Of a stretch of DNA of 64,000 nt, positions 8,208 to 15,900 are shown piece after piece (the first letter of the stretch is position 1; each line of letters opens with the position of its first letter). The stretch comes from Armatimonas sp043757465 (lineage in GTDB: Bacteria > Armatimonadota > Armatimonadia > Armatimonadales > Armatimonadaceae), in NCBI RefSeq assembly GCF_043757465.1, contig NZ_JAYVPL010000166.1, positions 1 to 64,000 of the forward strand, read 5' to 3'. Both the position numbers and the translations under genes were made by a program. A model generated the notes under the pieces. It was given only the letters and a program-made list of their open reading frames with translations, was not told where the DNA came from and made no database searches.

Positions 8208-10814
8208 TTATTTGTTTTGGAAGAGCTCACTTTCCACGATAGCATGGATCAGAGACTTGACGCCATAGCGGCTGGGGGCGGCGCGGGCGAGGATGGCCTC
8301 GATCTTGGGACGATCCCCGAAACGTATCGGTGCGCCCGTGGCGTAGACAACAAGCTGGCGCACAAGATTCCGCGCAAGCTGGCGGTCATCTTTGAGGAGG
8401 AGTGTTTTTAGCTCACGGACATCCTGGAAGTGGCGGCCATCGGGCAGGACTCCCGTGGCGTCAATCGGCTGCGCGGGATGGAACTCGAAAGGCTGACCAT
8501 TCTTGCCATAACCCGCCACTTTTGCGCCCTCGCCCAGTGCACGGTAGCGCTCGCGCCAGCCGCCTGCAACATCGAAGCTCTCCAGCGCGAAGCCCGCCGG
8601 ATCCATCTTGGCGTGGCAGCGATTGCAAGAGGCGTTGGTGCGGTGCTTGTCGAGCTGCTGGCGGATCGTCACCGCGCCACGGGTATCGGGCTCCACGGCG
8701 GGCACGGCAGCAGGCGGCGGGGGAACCGGCTGGCCCAAAATGCGCTCCATGATCCAGGCACCACGCAGCACCGGCGAGGTAGTTGTCCCATTGGCCGTCA
8801 CCTTTAGGATGCTGGTCTGGGTAAGCAGACCACCACGCGGTGAGTCGGGTGGCAGCACAACTTTGCGTAGCGCAATGCCTTTCACTCCGGGCAGACCGTA
8901 GTGCTCCGCTAGGCGCTGATTGACCATCACAAAGTCCGATGCCACCAAGTTGCGGGCAGGCAGGTTGTTTCTGACAAGCTCCGAAAAGAAGCGCTGAGTC
9001 TCCTCGGTCGCCGACTCCACCAGATAGTCATCCAGATAGTAATCGGGGTAGAGCTCAGCATCGGGTGAGGTGTTATTGATCTTGCGCAGATCGAGCCAGT
9101 AGTCCAGAAAAGCCTCAACAAAGCGCTGGGACTTTGGGTCAGTCAGCAGGCGCTCGGTCTGGGCAGAGAGTGTGCCCGGTTTTCGCAGTGCTTTTTGATC
9201 GGCCAGCGAGCGGAGCGCCACATCGGGCTCTGAGTTCCCGAGGAAGTAGGCCAGACGAGTCGCCAGCGCGTGGTCATTCAGCGGCCCTGGCTTCTCCTCC
9301 AGTGTCACAAACGCGGGCGAGCACAGCACAGCCGAGTAGGTCGTCACTAGTGCATCGGTAAAACTATCGCCACCGACGAGAGCAGCCTGTGCGAGCTTTA
9401 GAAACGGCTGGATGTCTTCGGGGCGTACCGGGCGACGGTAGGTACGCGTCAGGAAGCCCCGTAGCAAGCGCTCCAAATCGGCGCTCGGGTTACTGGAGAG
9501 AACTTCGACCCTGCCCTTTGCCCCCATCTTGAGCGGCAGGTCGCCAAAGAGCAGTGTGTGCCCCCTGCTCGGCCAGCTCTCAATAATCGGGCCTTCCACC
9601 TCGAGCCACTGAAACGCGACTCCCGGCTGTCCGTCTTTTTGTGCCAGCGGGTTGTGCCAGCTTCCTGGGGGGCGTGAGCGGAAGAGGCGCACCGCATCGG
9701 GCCGAACTGTCTCCCCCTTGAGCAAATAGACATCCAGCTCACTCACAGACGGCTCTGGCCCCGTCTCGATATTTCCCAGCTTACGTAAGAGCCGTGGCGG
9801 TGTCTCCGCGTAGAGACTCACCGGCTCCTGGGTACGTCCCGCAGAGAGAAGCTGCCGACTGGGCCGCCACCAGCGCTTCTCACTCTCCGGTGCGGCCCAG
9901 AACGAGTGGGCCTTCAGGCGGACTTTGTAGCGTCCGGCGGCGGGAGCTTTAAAGCTACTGAACTTGATCTCTAGGGGCTCATAGGTGCTGGCAACAACCC
10001 CCATTGCCTCTTGCTCACGCACCAGCGGGTCTGCGGCTCCCACGGTCATGGGGGCCGTGCCCTCTAGCGCAGGGATATCGGCAGTACTGCCAATCATCGG
10101 AAATGTCGCGCGCTCGGGGCTGGTATTGAACACGCCAAACTTCACCTTACCCGTGAACGCATTTTGCTCACGAGCATAGAAACGCCGTCGGGTACTTGTC
10201 GGGCGAGTGGTCTCCCGAGCAAGCACTTCCCGCAGCGCATACTCTGCGGCAGCGAGATAGCGCCCCATCTGCACATACGAGACATCAAGTGCTTCGCCAA
10301 TTTTATTAAAACGCGACACCTCACCGTCCTCGGGGAGCATCTCTTTGACTTGTAGCCAGGGGGCATCGAGCAGGTCACGCAGCGTGTTCTCGTACTCGTA
10401 GCGGTTCATGCGCCGCCAGATCGCCCGCCCCTCACGACGCACCCGTGCGTCGTCGGTTGCAATCAGCGGCGCTTCCAGACTTTTCAGAAATGCCGCTCGT
10501 GCAGTAGTGCTCGGTGGGGCCACGTCTTTGGGCGGCATCTCGCCATTGCTGACCCGGTCGTACACCCGTACCCAGAGAGCAAAGACCTTGGGATTGTCCA
10601 GTTGTTCGAGCTTCAGTGTCGTCAGGTCGAGCTTGCCTTCGTTAGTGGAGCTATTGTGACAGGCGACACAGTTCGCCTTCAGAAAATCCTGCCCCGGTAG
10701 GCTCTGGGATGGTTTGTTTTTCGCGGGCGGATTTCGGGGCACTTTCTGGGGCTCCGCCGCCAGGGCACCAAGGGTCAGCGTGAGGGTAGCCGCAAAGGCT
10801 AGTCGTCTCGTCAT
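8208..10814 (-). CDS. DUF1587/1592/1595/1588/1585 cytochrome-like protein
   Basis: An 868-residue exported protein. After the signal peptide (AFAATLTLTLGALA) a c-type heme site CVACH appears near residue 52, in a PSD1-like cytochrome region. DUF1587 (RRMNRYEYENTLRDLL), DUF1595, DUF1592 (ATRLAYFLGNSEPD), DUF1588 and DUF1585 follow, with a second CxxCH (CNRCHAKMDP) near residue 725. This domain series is typical of Planctomycetes and relatives, paired with DUF1552. The substrate is unknown; electron transfer during breakdown of complex matter is only a suggestion. ATG 10814 has GAGGAAA seven to eight bases upstream, better than the longer frame to 10868. Confidence 0.85.
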   Translation of the reverse strand: MTRRLAFAATLTLTLGALAAEPQKVPRNPPAKNKPSQSLPGQDFLKANCVACHNSSTNEGKLDLTTLKLEQLDNPKVFALWVRVYDRVSNGEMPPKDVAPPSTTARAAFLKSLEAPLIATDDARVRREGRAIWRRMNRYEYENTLRDLLDAPWLQVKEMLPEDGEVSRFNKIGEALDVSYVQMGRYLAAAEYALREVLARETTRPTSTRRRFYAREQNAFTGKVKFGVFNTSPERATFPMIGSTADIPALEGTAPMTVGAADPLVREQEAMGVVASTYEPLEIKFSSFKAPAAGRYKVRLKAHSFWAAPESEKRWWRPSRQLLSAGRTQEPVSLYAETPPRLLRKLGNIETGPEPSVSELDVYLLKGETVRPDAVRLFRSRPPGSWHNPLAQKDGQPGVAFQWLEVEGPIIESWPSRGHTLLFGDLPLKMGAKGRVEVLSSNPSADLERLLRGFLTRTYRRPVRPEDIQPFLKLAQAALVGGDSFTDALVTTYSAVLCSPAFVTLEEKPGPLNDHALATRLAYFLGNSEPDVALRSLADQKALRKPGTLSAQTERLLTDPKSQRFVEAFLDYWLDLRKINNTSPDAELYPDYYLDDYLVESATEETQRFFSELVRNNLPARNLVASDFVMVNQRLAEHYGLPGVKGIALRKVVLPPDSPRGGLLTQTSILKVTANGTTTSPVLRGAWIMERILGQPVPPPPAAVPAVEPDTRGAVTIRQQLDKHRTNASCNRCHAKMDPAGFALESFDVAGGWRERYRALGEGAKVAGYGKNGQPFEFHPAQPIDATGVLPDGRHFQDVRELKTLLLKDDRQLARNLVRQLVVYATGAPIRFGDRPKIEAILARAAPSRYGVKSLIHAIVESELFQNK

Positions 10815-10892
10815 AGTTTTTCCTCGTCCTAATTTCTTGACGACGGTTCTATTATCCTTGTGGTTCACGACTATGTGCCCCCCAAAACAACA

Positions 10893-10925
10893 AGAGGTGC
10901 TGTTAAATATTTTAACAGCACCTCT
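10893..10925 (-). terminator. Strong hairpin, terminator of the tRNA-Asn transcript
   Basis: A perfect 15-bp stem (AGAGGTGCTGTTAAA and its complement) with a three-base loop, followed on the minus strand by T-rich TGTTGTTTTG. It lies 22 bases beyond the tRNA 3' end. The stem is symmetric, so it may also block transcription from the other side. Confidence 0.75.
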
Positions 10926-10947
10926 CGAAAAGAGAAACTCAGGAAAG

Positions 10948-11019
10948 CTCCCCCGACTGGATTCGAACCAGTGACCCTTCGGTTAACAGCCGAATGCTCT
11001 ACCGCTGAGCTACAAGGGA
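10948..11019 (-). tRNA. tRNA-Asn (GTT)
   Basis: On the minus strand a full cloverleaf can be drawn: acceptor stem TCCCTTG/CGGGGGA (two G-T pairs), D stem GCTC/GAGC, anticodon stem TTCGG/CCGAA with loop CTGTTAA (anticodon GTT), T arm ACTGG-TTCGAAT-CCAGT, and discriminator G, as usual for tRNA-Asn. CCA is not encoded. The length is 72 nt. Confidence 0.95.
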
Positions 11020-11090
11020 ACGGCGTTCAGGGTTATATCACACCTTACTTTACGATGCAAGACTACAACAAAATTTGTAGGGGGAGACCA

Positions 11091-11119
11091 TTGCATTGCC
11101 CCGTAAGGGACGGTATAAT
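11091..11119 (+). promoter_or_regulatory. Sigma-70 type promoter of ubiE-polyprenyl synthase operon
   Basis: TTGCAT at 11091-11096, a 17-base spacer, and a consensus TATAAT at 11114-11119 preceded by CGG. The predicted start near 11126 leaves a leader of about 48 nt that contains the palindrome at 11131-11154. Confidence 0.8.
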
Positions 11120-11130
11120 CCCACTACAAG

Positions 11131-11154
11131 ACTTTGTGAACATGTTCACAAAGT
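11131..11154 (+). promoter_or_regulatory. Perfect 24-bp palindrome, Rex-like operator
   Basis: The half-site ACTTTGTGAACA is followed by its exact reverse complement, giving 24 bp of unbroken dyad symmetry with no loop, as expected for a dimeric repressor rather than an RNA hairpin. Its core TTGTGAAC-AT-GTTCACAA fits the known binding site of the NADH-sensing repressor Rex (TTGTGAA...TTCACAA). It sits just downstream of the predicted transcription start of menaquinone-pathway genes, where bound repressor would block transcription. No rex gene is in the window. Confidence 0.7.
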
Positions 11155-11173
11155 CCAGAACTGATGAAAGCAA

Positions 11174-11908
11174 ATGACACGCCCCGCCCCTGAGCCGCTC
11201 CCCACTCCCGAGACCAAGCATGAGTACGTCGAGGCGATGTTCGATGCGATCGCGCCGCGCTACGACTTACTGAATTCGGTACTCTCGTTGCGTCTCGATA
11301 GTTCTTGGCGACGTGTGGCGGCCCGCCAGACAAATCTGAAGGTGGGAGACCGAGCGCTGGATGTCTGCACGGGGACGGGTGATTTCGCTTGTGAGCTGGC
11401 ACACTGGGTCGGGCCAAGTGGCGAGGTGATCGGAACGGATTTTTCCCGGGAGATGCTGCGCTGGGGCGAGCCCAAAGTGGTGGAGTTCCCTAATGTGACG
11501 CTTCAGTGGGCCGACACCCAAGCACTCCCTTTCCCCGATGCGCACTTCGCTGCGGTGACAGTCGCCTTCGGGATTCGTAATGTAGCCGATATCCAGCGTG
11601 GGCTTTCCGAGATGGCACGTGTCACCAAACCCGGAGGGTGCGTGGTGATTCTGGAGTTTAATCGTCCAAGAAATCCCCTCGTTGCCTGGGGTTACGGTAT
11701 TTACCAGAAGCTCATGCCCCTGATCGGAGGCCTGATCTCGGGCAGGCGCAGCGCCTACGCCTATCTTCCCGCCTCGATTGATGCCTTTCACTCCCGCGAG
11801 GAGCTGACAGACCTGATGGAAACGGCGGGACTGCACTCCATTCGTGTGACGGATCTCAATTTTGGAACGGTGGTGATCCACCAGGGGCTCAAAGGAAACG
11901 AAATATGA
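11174..11908 (+). CDS. ubiE: Demethylmenaquinone/ubiquinone methyltransferase UbiE/MenG
   Basis: A 244-residue class I SAM methyltransferase. The family entry motif FDAIAPRYDLLNSVLS is followed by the SAM site ALDVCTGTGDFACELA, then GTDFSREMLRWG, ADTQALPFPDAHF, and the UbiE signatures VTVAFGIRNV and VVILEFNRP. It carries out the C-methylation that completes menaquinone. No other quinone gene is adjacent except the polyprenyl synthase, whose ATG overlaps this stop (ATGA), so the operon makes both head-group methylation and side chain. The Rex-like operator upstream suggests redox control. Confidence 0.93.
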   Translation: MTRPAPEPLPTPETKHEYVEAMFDAIAPRYDLLNSVLSLRLDSSWRRVAARQTNLKVGDRALDVCTGTGDFACELAHWVGPSGEVIGTDFSREMLRWGEPKVVEFPNVTLQWADTQALPFPDAHFAAVTVAFGIRNVADIQRGLSEMARVTKPGGCVVILEFNRPRNPLVAWGYGIYQKLMPLIGGLISGRRSAYAYLPASIDAFHSREELTDLMETAGLHSIRVTDLNFGTVVIHQGLKGNEI

Positions 11909-12900
11909 CAGCCACTCGCCCAGAAGGGCTGCTTGCGTGCATCGAAGACGACTTGGCCAAGGTTGAGGAACGCCTGCTCGAAGAGACGCACTCCGACATT
12001 GGAGAAGTGCGCGCGATCTCCGGGCATACCTTGCTCTCCGGTGGCAAGCGCCTGCGCCCCGCCATCGCACTTCTTGCTGCACGCTGCGTGGGCCGCAAGT
12101 TTGACACGCGTCAGGCCTACTCCGCCGCCGCCGCTGTGGAACTGATCCACATGGCGACTCTCATGCACGATGATGTGGTAGACGAAGCGCCCGAGCGCCG
12201 GGGACGGCCCACGGCAAACGCGGTCTACGGCAATAGCATCACGATTTTGACGGGCGACTTTCTGCTGGCAAAAGCCATCTGGCTCCTCTCGCGCGACGAA
12301 GAGAATCTTGCCATGGTGCGGCTTTTTGCCGATGTCACGATTGCGATGGCGGAGGGCGAGGTGCTGCAAGCCGCCGTGGCGCGTAACTGGAACCTGAATC
12401 TCAGCACCTACGAGCAGGTCATTGAGCGCAAGACGGCGCGGTTTCTGGCAGGCTGCACCGAGGCGGGCGCACTCATGGGCGGTGGCACCGAGCAAGAAAC
12501 GGCGGCGATGCGCGCTTTCGGGCACCATTTAGGAATCTCATTTCAGATCGCCGACGATATGCTAGACTTTCTGGGCGACCCTAAACGCACCGGCAAGCCC
12601 CTAGGCACGGACCTCAAAGATGGCCGAGTCACACTCCCGCTCATTCATACACTCGCGCACTGCGACGCCGCCACCCGCACCGAGCTTCTCGCCACGCTGG
12701 AGCGCGGCCAAGCCCTCACCGACTCCGATGTCGCTGCCCTCACTGCTACAATTGCGCGTCACGGCGGCTTCGAAGTCGCTCGTGCGGCAGCACAAGGGCG
12801 CATGGAACGCGCCCTAGGCGAGCTCAATCGCTTCTCTGACTCACCGTATCGGGATGCCTTGATTCGGCTTGCAGATTATGTCGTCGCGCGGGATCGGTAG
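11905..12900 (+). CDS. Polyprenyl diphosphate synthase (quinone side chain)
   Basis: A 331-residue trans-isoprenyl diphosphate synthase. The first Asp-rich motif DDVVD is at residues 89-93 (LMHDDVVDEA), with GGKRLRP before it and RRGRPTAN after it. The second Asp-rich motif is ADDMLDFLGD near residue 217, followed by GKPLGTDLKDGRVTLPLI. It condenses isopentenyl diphosphate units to a long prenyl chain; the exact length cannot be told. Translational overlap with ubiE points to the menaquinone tail as the product. AAGGA lies eight bases before ATG. Confidence 0.9.
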   Translation: MTATRPEGLLACIEDDLAKVEERLLEETHSDIGEVRAISGHTLLSGGKRLRPAIALLAARCVGRKFDTRQAYSAAAAVELIHMATLMHDDVVDEAPERRGRPTANAVYGNSITILTGDFLLAKAIWLLSRDEENLAMVRLFADVTIAMAEGEVLQAAVARNWNLNLSTYEQVIERKTARFLAGCTEAGALMGGGTEQETAAMRAFGHHLGISFQIADDMLDFLGDPKRTGKPLGTDLKDGRVTLPLIHTLAHCDAATRTELLATLERGQALTDSDVAALTATIARHGGFEVARAAAQGRMERALGELNRFSDSPYRDALIRLADYVVARDR

Positions 12901-12938
12901 CCAAGGCTTCAATTCCCGAGCCAAGGCTTCAATTCCCG
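12899..12938 (+). repeat. 20-bp tandem duplication between genes
   Basis: The unit AGCCAAGGCTTCAATTCCCG occurs twice in direct, immediate succession, starting on the last two bases of the polyprenyl synthase stop codon. It probably arose by slippage or local duplication; no regulatory role is visible. Confidence 0.9.
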
Positions 12939-12973
12939 GCAGGAAAACCCCGCCCTGTGTCGAACCTGAGGGC

Positions 12974-14089
12974 ATGTCCGAACTGCGTCCCGTGAAATTC
13001 GGCGTCATTGGCTGTGGAGCGATCTCCGGAGCCTACTTCAACGCCACCAAGATCTTCCCGACTCTCTCGATTGCCGCCTGTGCGGATCTCGACCTGGCCC
13101 GCGCCGAAGCTGCCGCCGAGAAAAACGGCTGCCGTGCGCTCTCCGTGGACGCGCTGCTGGCCGACCCGGAGATTGAAATAGTCATCAACCTCACCATTCC
13201 CAAAGCGCACTTCGCCGTGACCAAGGCGGCGTTGGAATCAGGGAAGCACGTGCACTTAGAGAAGCCGCTCGCCGTCACGTCTGACGAGGGCGCGGGGCTC
13301 GTGGCACTGGCACGCGAGAAAAATCTACGGCTCGGCTGCGCCCCGGACACGTTTCTGGGCGGCGGGCACCAGACCTGCCGCAAGCTCCTTGACGATGGAG
13401 CCATTGGCGAGCCCGTGGCCGCGATAGCGACCATGCTCTCACGCGGCCACGAGACCTGGCACCCCGCGCCCGAGTTTTACTACAAGCCCGGCGGCGGCCC
13501 AATGCTGGACATGGGACCGTATTATTTAACGGCACTCGTCAACCTGCTCGGCCCGATCAAGCGCCTCACGGGAAGCACCCGCACCACTTTCCCACAGCGC
13601 ACGATCACCAGCCAACCGCTTGAGGGGACGATTATTGATGTCGAAGTGCCCACTCACTACTCCGGCGTGCTTGATTTCGAGAATGGCACCATCGCACAAA
13701 TTGTCCAGAGCTTCGATGTGTATGGTGTTCCTCCGTTCTCCCCTATTGTCATCTTCGGCACCGAGGGCACGCTCGCCGTTCCTGACCCAAATGGTTTTGG
13801 CGGCACCGTAAAGCTCAAGCGCGGCAAGGCGGAGTGGGAAGAGATCGCGCTGACGCATGGCTTTACGAGCAACAGCCGTGGGATCGGAGCCGCAGATATC
13901 GCAATCGCCATTCAGACAGGCCGCGCCCACCGCTGCTCAGGCGATCTGGCTTGCCATGTACTCGAGGCAATGATCGGGTTCCACACCGCCTCCCAGAGCG
14001 GCACCCACTACGCGATGCAAACGACCGTAGGGCGACCCGCTGCACTTCCCGCTCTGTCACAGTTGCCTTTAGACGTACTTCTGTCATAA
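12974..14089 (+). CDS. Gfo/Idh/MocA family oxidoreductase
   Basis: A 371-residue NAD(P)-dependent oxidoreductase. The Rossmann start is KFGVIGCGAISGAYF (residues about 6-20), followed by the family's EKPLAV motif (HVHLEKPLAVTSDEG) with the catalytic-region lysine. The C-terminal substrate domain contains GGGPMLDMGPYYLTALVNLLG, normal for sugar-type dehydrogenases. The substrate is not predictable. ATG 12974 is preferred because upstream codons run through the tandem repeat and the end of the previous gene. It may be co-transcribed with the operon in front of it. Confidence 0.88.
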   Translation: MSELRPVKFGVIGCGAISGAYFNATKIFPTLSIAACADLDLARAEAAAEKNGCRALSVDALLADPEIEIVINLTIPKAHFAVTKAALESGKHVHLEKPLAVTSDEGAGLVALAREKNLRLGCAPDTFLGGGHQTCRKLLDDGAIGEPVAAIATMLSRGHETWHPAPEFYYKPGGGPMLDMGPYYLTALVNLLGPIKRLTGSTRTTFPQRTITSQPLEGTIIDVEVPTHYSGVLDFENGTIAQIVQSFDVYGVPPFSPIVIFGTEGTLAVPDPNGFGGTVKLKRGKAEWEEIALTHGFTSNSRGIGAADIAIAIQTGRAHRCSGDLACHVLEAMIGFHTASQSGTHYAMQTTVGRPAALPALSQLPLDVLLS

Positions 14090-14116
14090 ACGCCGCGGTG
14101 TCAGCCGTTTCTTAAG

Positions 14117-15058
14117 ATGCAGATGTTAGCCCTTGAAACCCATCAGCTACGCAAGATATATCCCGGCGCGGCGCAGGCCGCTGTCGAGGCGCTGGACTTG
14201 AGTGTGCCGGAAGGGGCGGTCTTTGGGTTTCTGGGGCCAAACGGTGCGGGCAAGACCACGACGATTGGGATGCTTCTTGGCAATGTCCGGCCTTCAGGTG
14301 GCTCAGGAACCGTTCTAGGCAAGCCAATTGGGGATCGCAAGACGCGGCGCTTTATCGGCTACTTGCCCGAAAAATTCCAGTTCCATGAGTTTCTCACGGC
14401 CACGGAGTTTTTAGACCTGCACGGGCGCCTCTACGGACTAGATGCCAAGACGCGAGCGGCGCGCATTCCTGAAGCGCTGGAGCGGGTCGGGCTGGCGGAA
14501 AAAGCGAAGACGCCACTGAAGGCGTTCTCGAAGGGCATGCAGCAGCGGGTCGGGCTGGCGCAAGCCGTGCTACATCGGCCTAGAGTAGTGATCCTAGATG
14601 AGCCGACCAGTGCGCTTGATCCCATCGGTCGCCGCATTGTGCGTGAGCTGATTCTTGCGCTCAAGGCCAAGGGAACCACGGTTTTGCTCAACTCCCACCT
14701 GCTCTCGGAAGTCGAGACGACGTGTGATGCCATCGCTATTATCCGGCGCGGACAGATTATAAAGCAGGGCACACTCGCCGAGCTCACAGCGCAGCCCGCG
14801 TCGGTTGTGGTAGAGTTGGAAGGCATTTCGGAGACGCAGTTTCAGGCAGCGGAAACGTTTGGTGCGACCGAGCAGCGGGAGAATCGTCTGACGGTGGCAA
14901 CGGAGAACATCTCGGCGCTGGTGGCGGCACTGGTGGGAGTCGGCGCACAAATCCGCGCGGTGATCCCGGCCCAGCTGAGCCTTGAGGACGCGTTTATTCG
15001 ATTAATGGAGGATGGTCAGAAAAGTGGCTCAGAAGTGGACTCTCAAGACGCCCGGTGA
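14117..15058 (+). CDS. ABC transporter ATP-binding protein
   Basis: A 313-residue ABC ATPase: Walker A GPNGAGKTTT near residue 40, signature FSKGMQQRVGLAQ, Walker B VVILDEPTSALDP, and the H-loop NSHLLSEVE. A C-terminal extension of about 90 residues follows, as in DrrA/CcmA/Nod-type exporters. No permease gene is next to it, so its partner is encoded elsewhere. The 3' end overlaps the methionine aminopeptidase start by 47 bases. ATG 14117 or ATG 14123 could be the start; neither has a good Shine-Dalgarno sequence. Confidence 0.88.
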   Translation: MQMLALETHQLRKIYPGAAQAAVEALDLSVPEGAVFGFLGPNGAGKTTTIGMLLGNVRPSGGSGTVLGKPIGDRKTRRFIGYLPEKFQFHEFLTATEFLDLHGRLYGLDAKTRAARIPEALERVGLAEKAKTPLKAFSKGMQQRVGLAQAVLHRPRVVILDEPTSALDPIGRRIVRELILALKAKGTTVLLNSHLLSEVETTCDAIAIIRRGQIIKQGTLAELTAQPASVVVELEGISETQFQAAETFGATEQRENRLTVATENISALVAALVGVGAQIRAVIPAQLSLEDAFIRLMEDGQKSGSEVDSQDAR

Positions 15059-15821
15059 GATCGAGGCGATGCGCGCGACAGGAATCGCGCTGGCGGCAGC
15101 TCTGCGCAGCATGCGCGATGCGATTGTGCCAGGCAAGACAACAACCGGTGAGCTCGATGAGATCGCAGGCGAGGTACTCAAGCGCTACGGGGCAAAGTCG
15201 GCGCTCTTTGGCTACAAGCCGCCCTGGACCGAGGATGTCTACCTGCACAACAGCTGCATCTCGGTGGGCGATGAGGTGATCCACGGCATCCCCCACAAAA
15301 AGCGGCGTCTGCGTGAGGGCGAGCTCGTCAGCTTGGACATGACAGCGCAGCTCGATGGCTGGTGCGCCGACTCCACGATCAGCACGATTGTCGGTAAGAA
15401 AGTGCTCCCCAAGGCCAAGAGGATCAACCAGGTCACGCGGGAAGCAATGTATCTGGGGATCGAGAAGGCCGTCGCCGGCAACACCATGCGCGATGTCTCC
15501 TGGGCGATCCAGAACCATGTGGAGAAAAACGGCATGAGTGTCGTGCGCGAGCTCGTCGGGCATGGAATTGGCCGTGAGCCGCACGAAGATGGCCTGGACG
15601 TGCCGTGTTTCGTGGGCAGCGAGGCCGACAAGACCGTGATCCAGCTAGGGATGACCTTCTGTGTCGAGCCCATGGTGATCTTTGGAAAATCCGATGTTGC
15701 GCACATTGACGAAGACCCCTGGACCATTGTCTCCGCCGACCGCAGCATCGCCTGCCACTGGGAGCACACGATCGCCGTCACCGAAAACGGCCCGGTCATT
15801 CTCACTCTGCCGCCGAAATAA
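15012..15821 (+). CDS. map: Methionine aminopeptidase, type I
   Basis: A 269-residue M24 metallopeptidase that removes the initiator methionine. The five metal ligands are visible in order: Asp in DMTAQLDGW, Asp in CADSTIS, His in GHGIGREPHED, Glu in FCVEPMVIF and Glu in HWEHTIAV. The first conserved His is in NEVIHG-like DEVIHGIPHKK. Length fits type Ia. The start is uncertain: ATG 15012 lies inside the ABC ATPase gene directly after GGAGG, and GTG 15024 has a better spacing and still precedes the usual WTLKTPGEIEAMR beginning. Confidence 0.93.
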   Translation: MVRKVAQKWTLKTPGEIEAMRATGIALAAALRSMRDAIVPGKTTTGELDEIAGEVLKRYGAKSALFGYKPPWTEDVYLHNSCISVGDEVIHGIPHKKRRLREGELVSLDMTAQLDGWCADSTISTIVGKKVLPKAKRINQVTREAMYLGIEKAVAGNTMRDVSWAIQNHVEKNGMSVVRELVGHGIGREPHEDGLDVPCFVGSEADKTVIQLGMTFCVEPMVIFGKSDVAHIDEDPWTIVSADRSIACHWEHTIAVTENGPVILTLPPK

Positions 15822-15853
15822 GCCATCCTCGAACGGAGGCGGGGGTTCTTATC

Positions 15854-15862
15854 TGATATAAT
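15854..15862 (+). promoter_or_regulatory. Extended -10 promoter (TGATATAAT) of secDF
   Basis: TGA-TATAAT forms an extended -10 element; no good -35 is present 17 bases upstream. The predicted start is near 15869, giving a leader of about 30 nt. Confidence 0.65.
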
Positions 15863-15872
15863 GCCCGTTTAG

Positions 15873-15890
15873 TGCCAGGCAATTCTGGCA
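15873..15890 (+). promoter_or_regulatory. Inverted repeat in the secDF leader
   Basis: TGCCAG, six bases, CTGGCA: a perfect 6-bp dyad in the short leader, ending 10 bases before the GTG start. It could be an operator or a small hairpin near the ribosome binding site (AAGG); its role is unknown. Confidence 0.4.
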
Positions 15891-15900
15891 CAAGGTAAAC

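Noticed and set aside
11131..11154. LexA-type SOS box in the palindrome before ubiE
   Set aside because: The Gram-positive type LexA site has GAAC and GTTC separated by four bases; here they are separated by two. The outer TTGTG/CACAA bases fit Rex instead, and the genes are not SOS genes.
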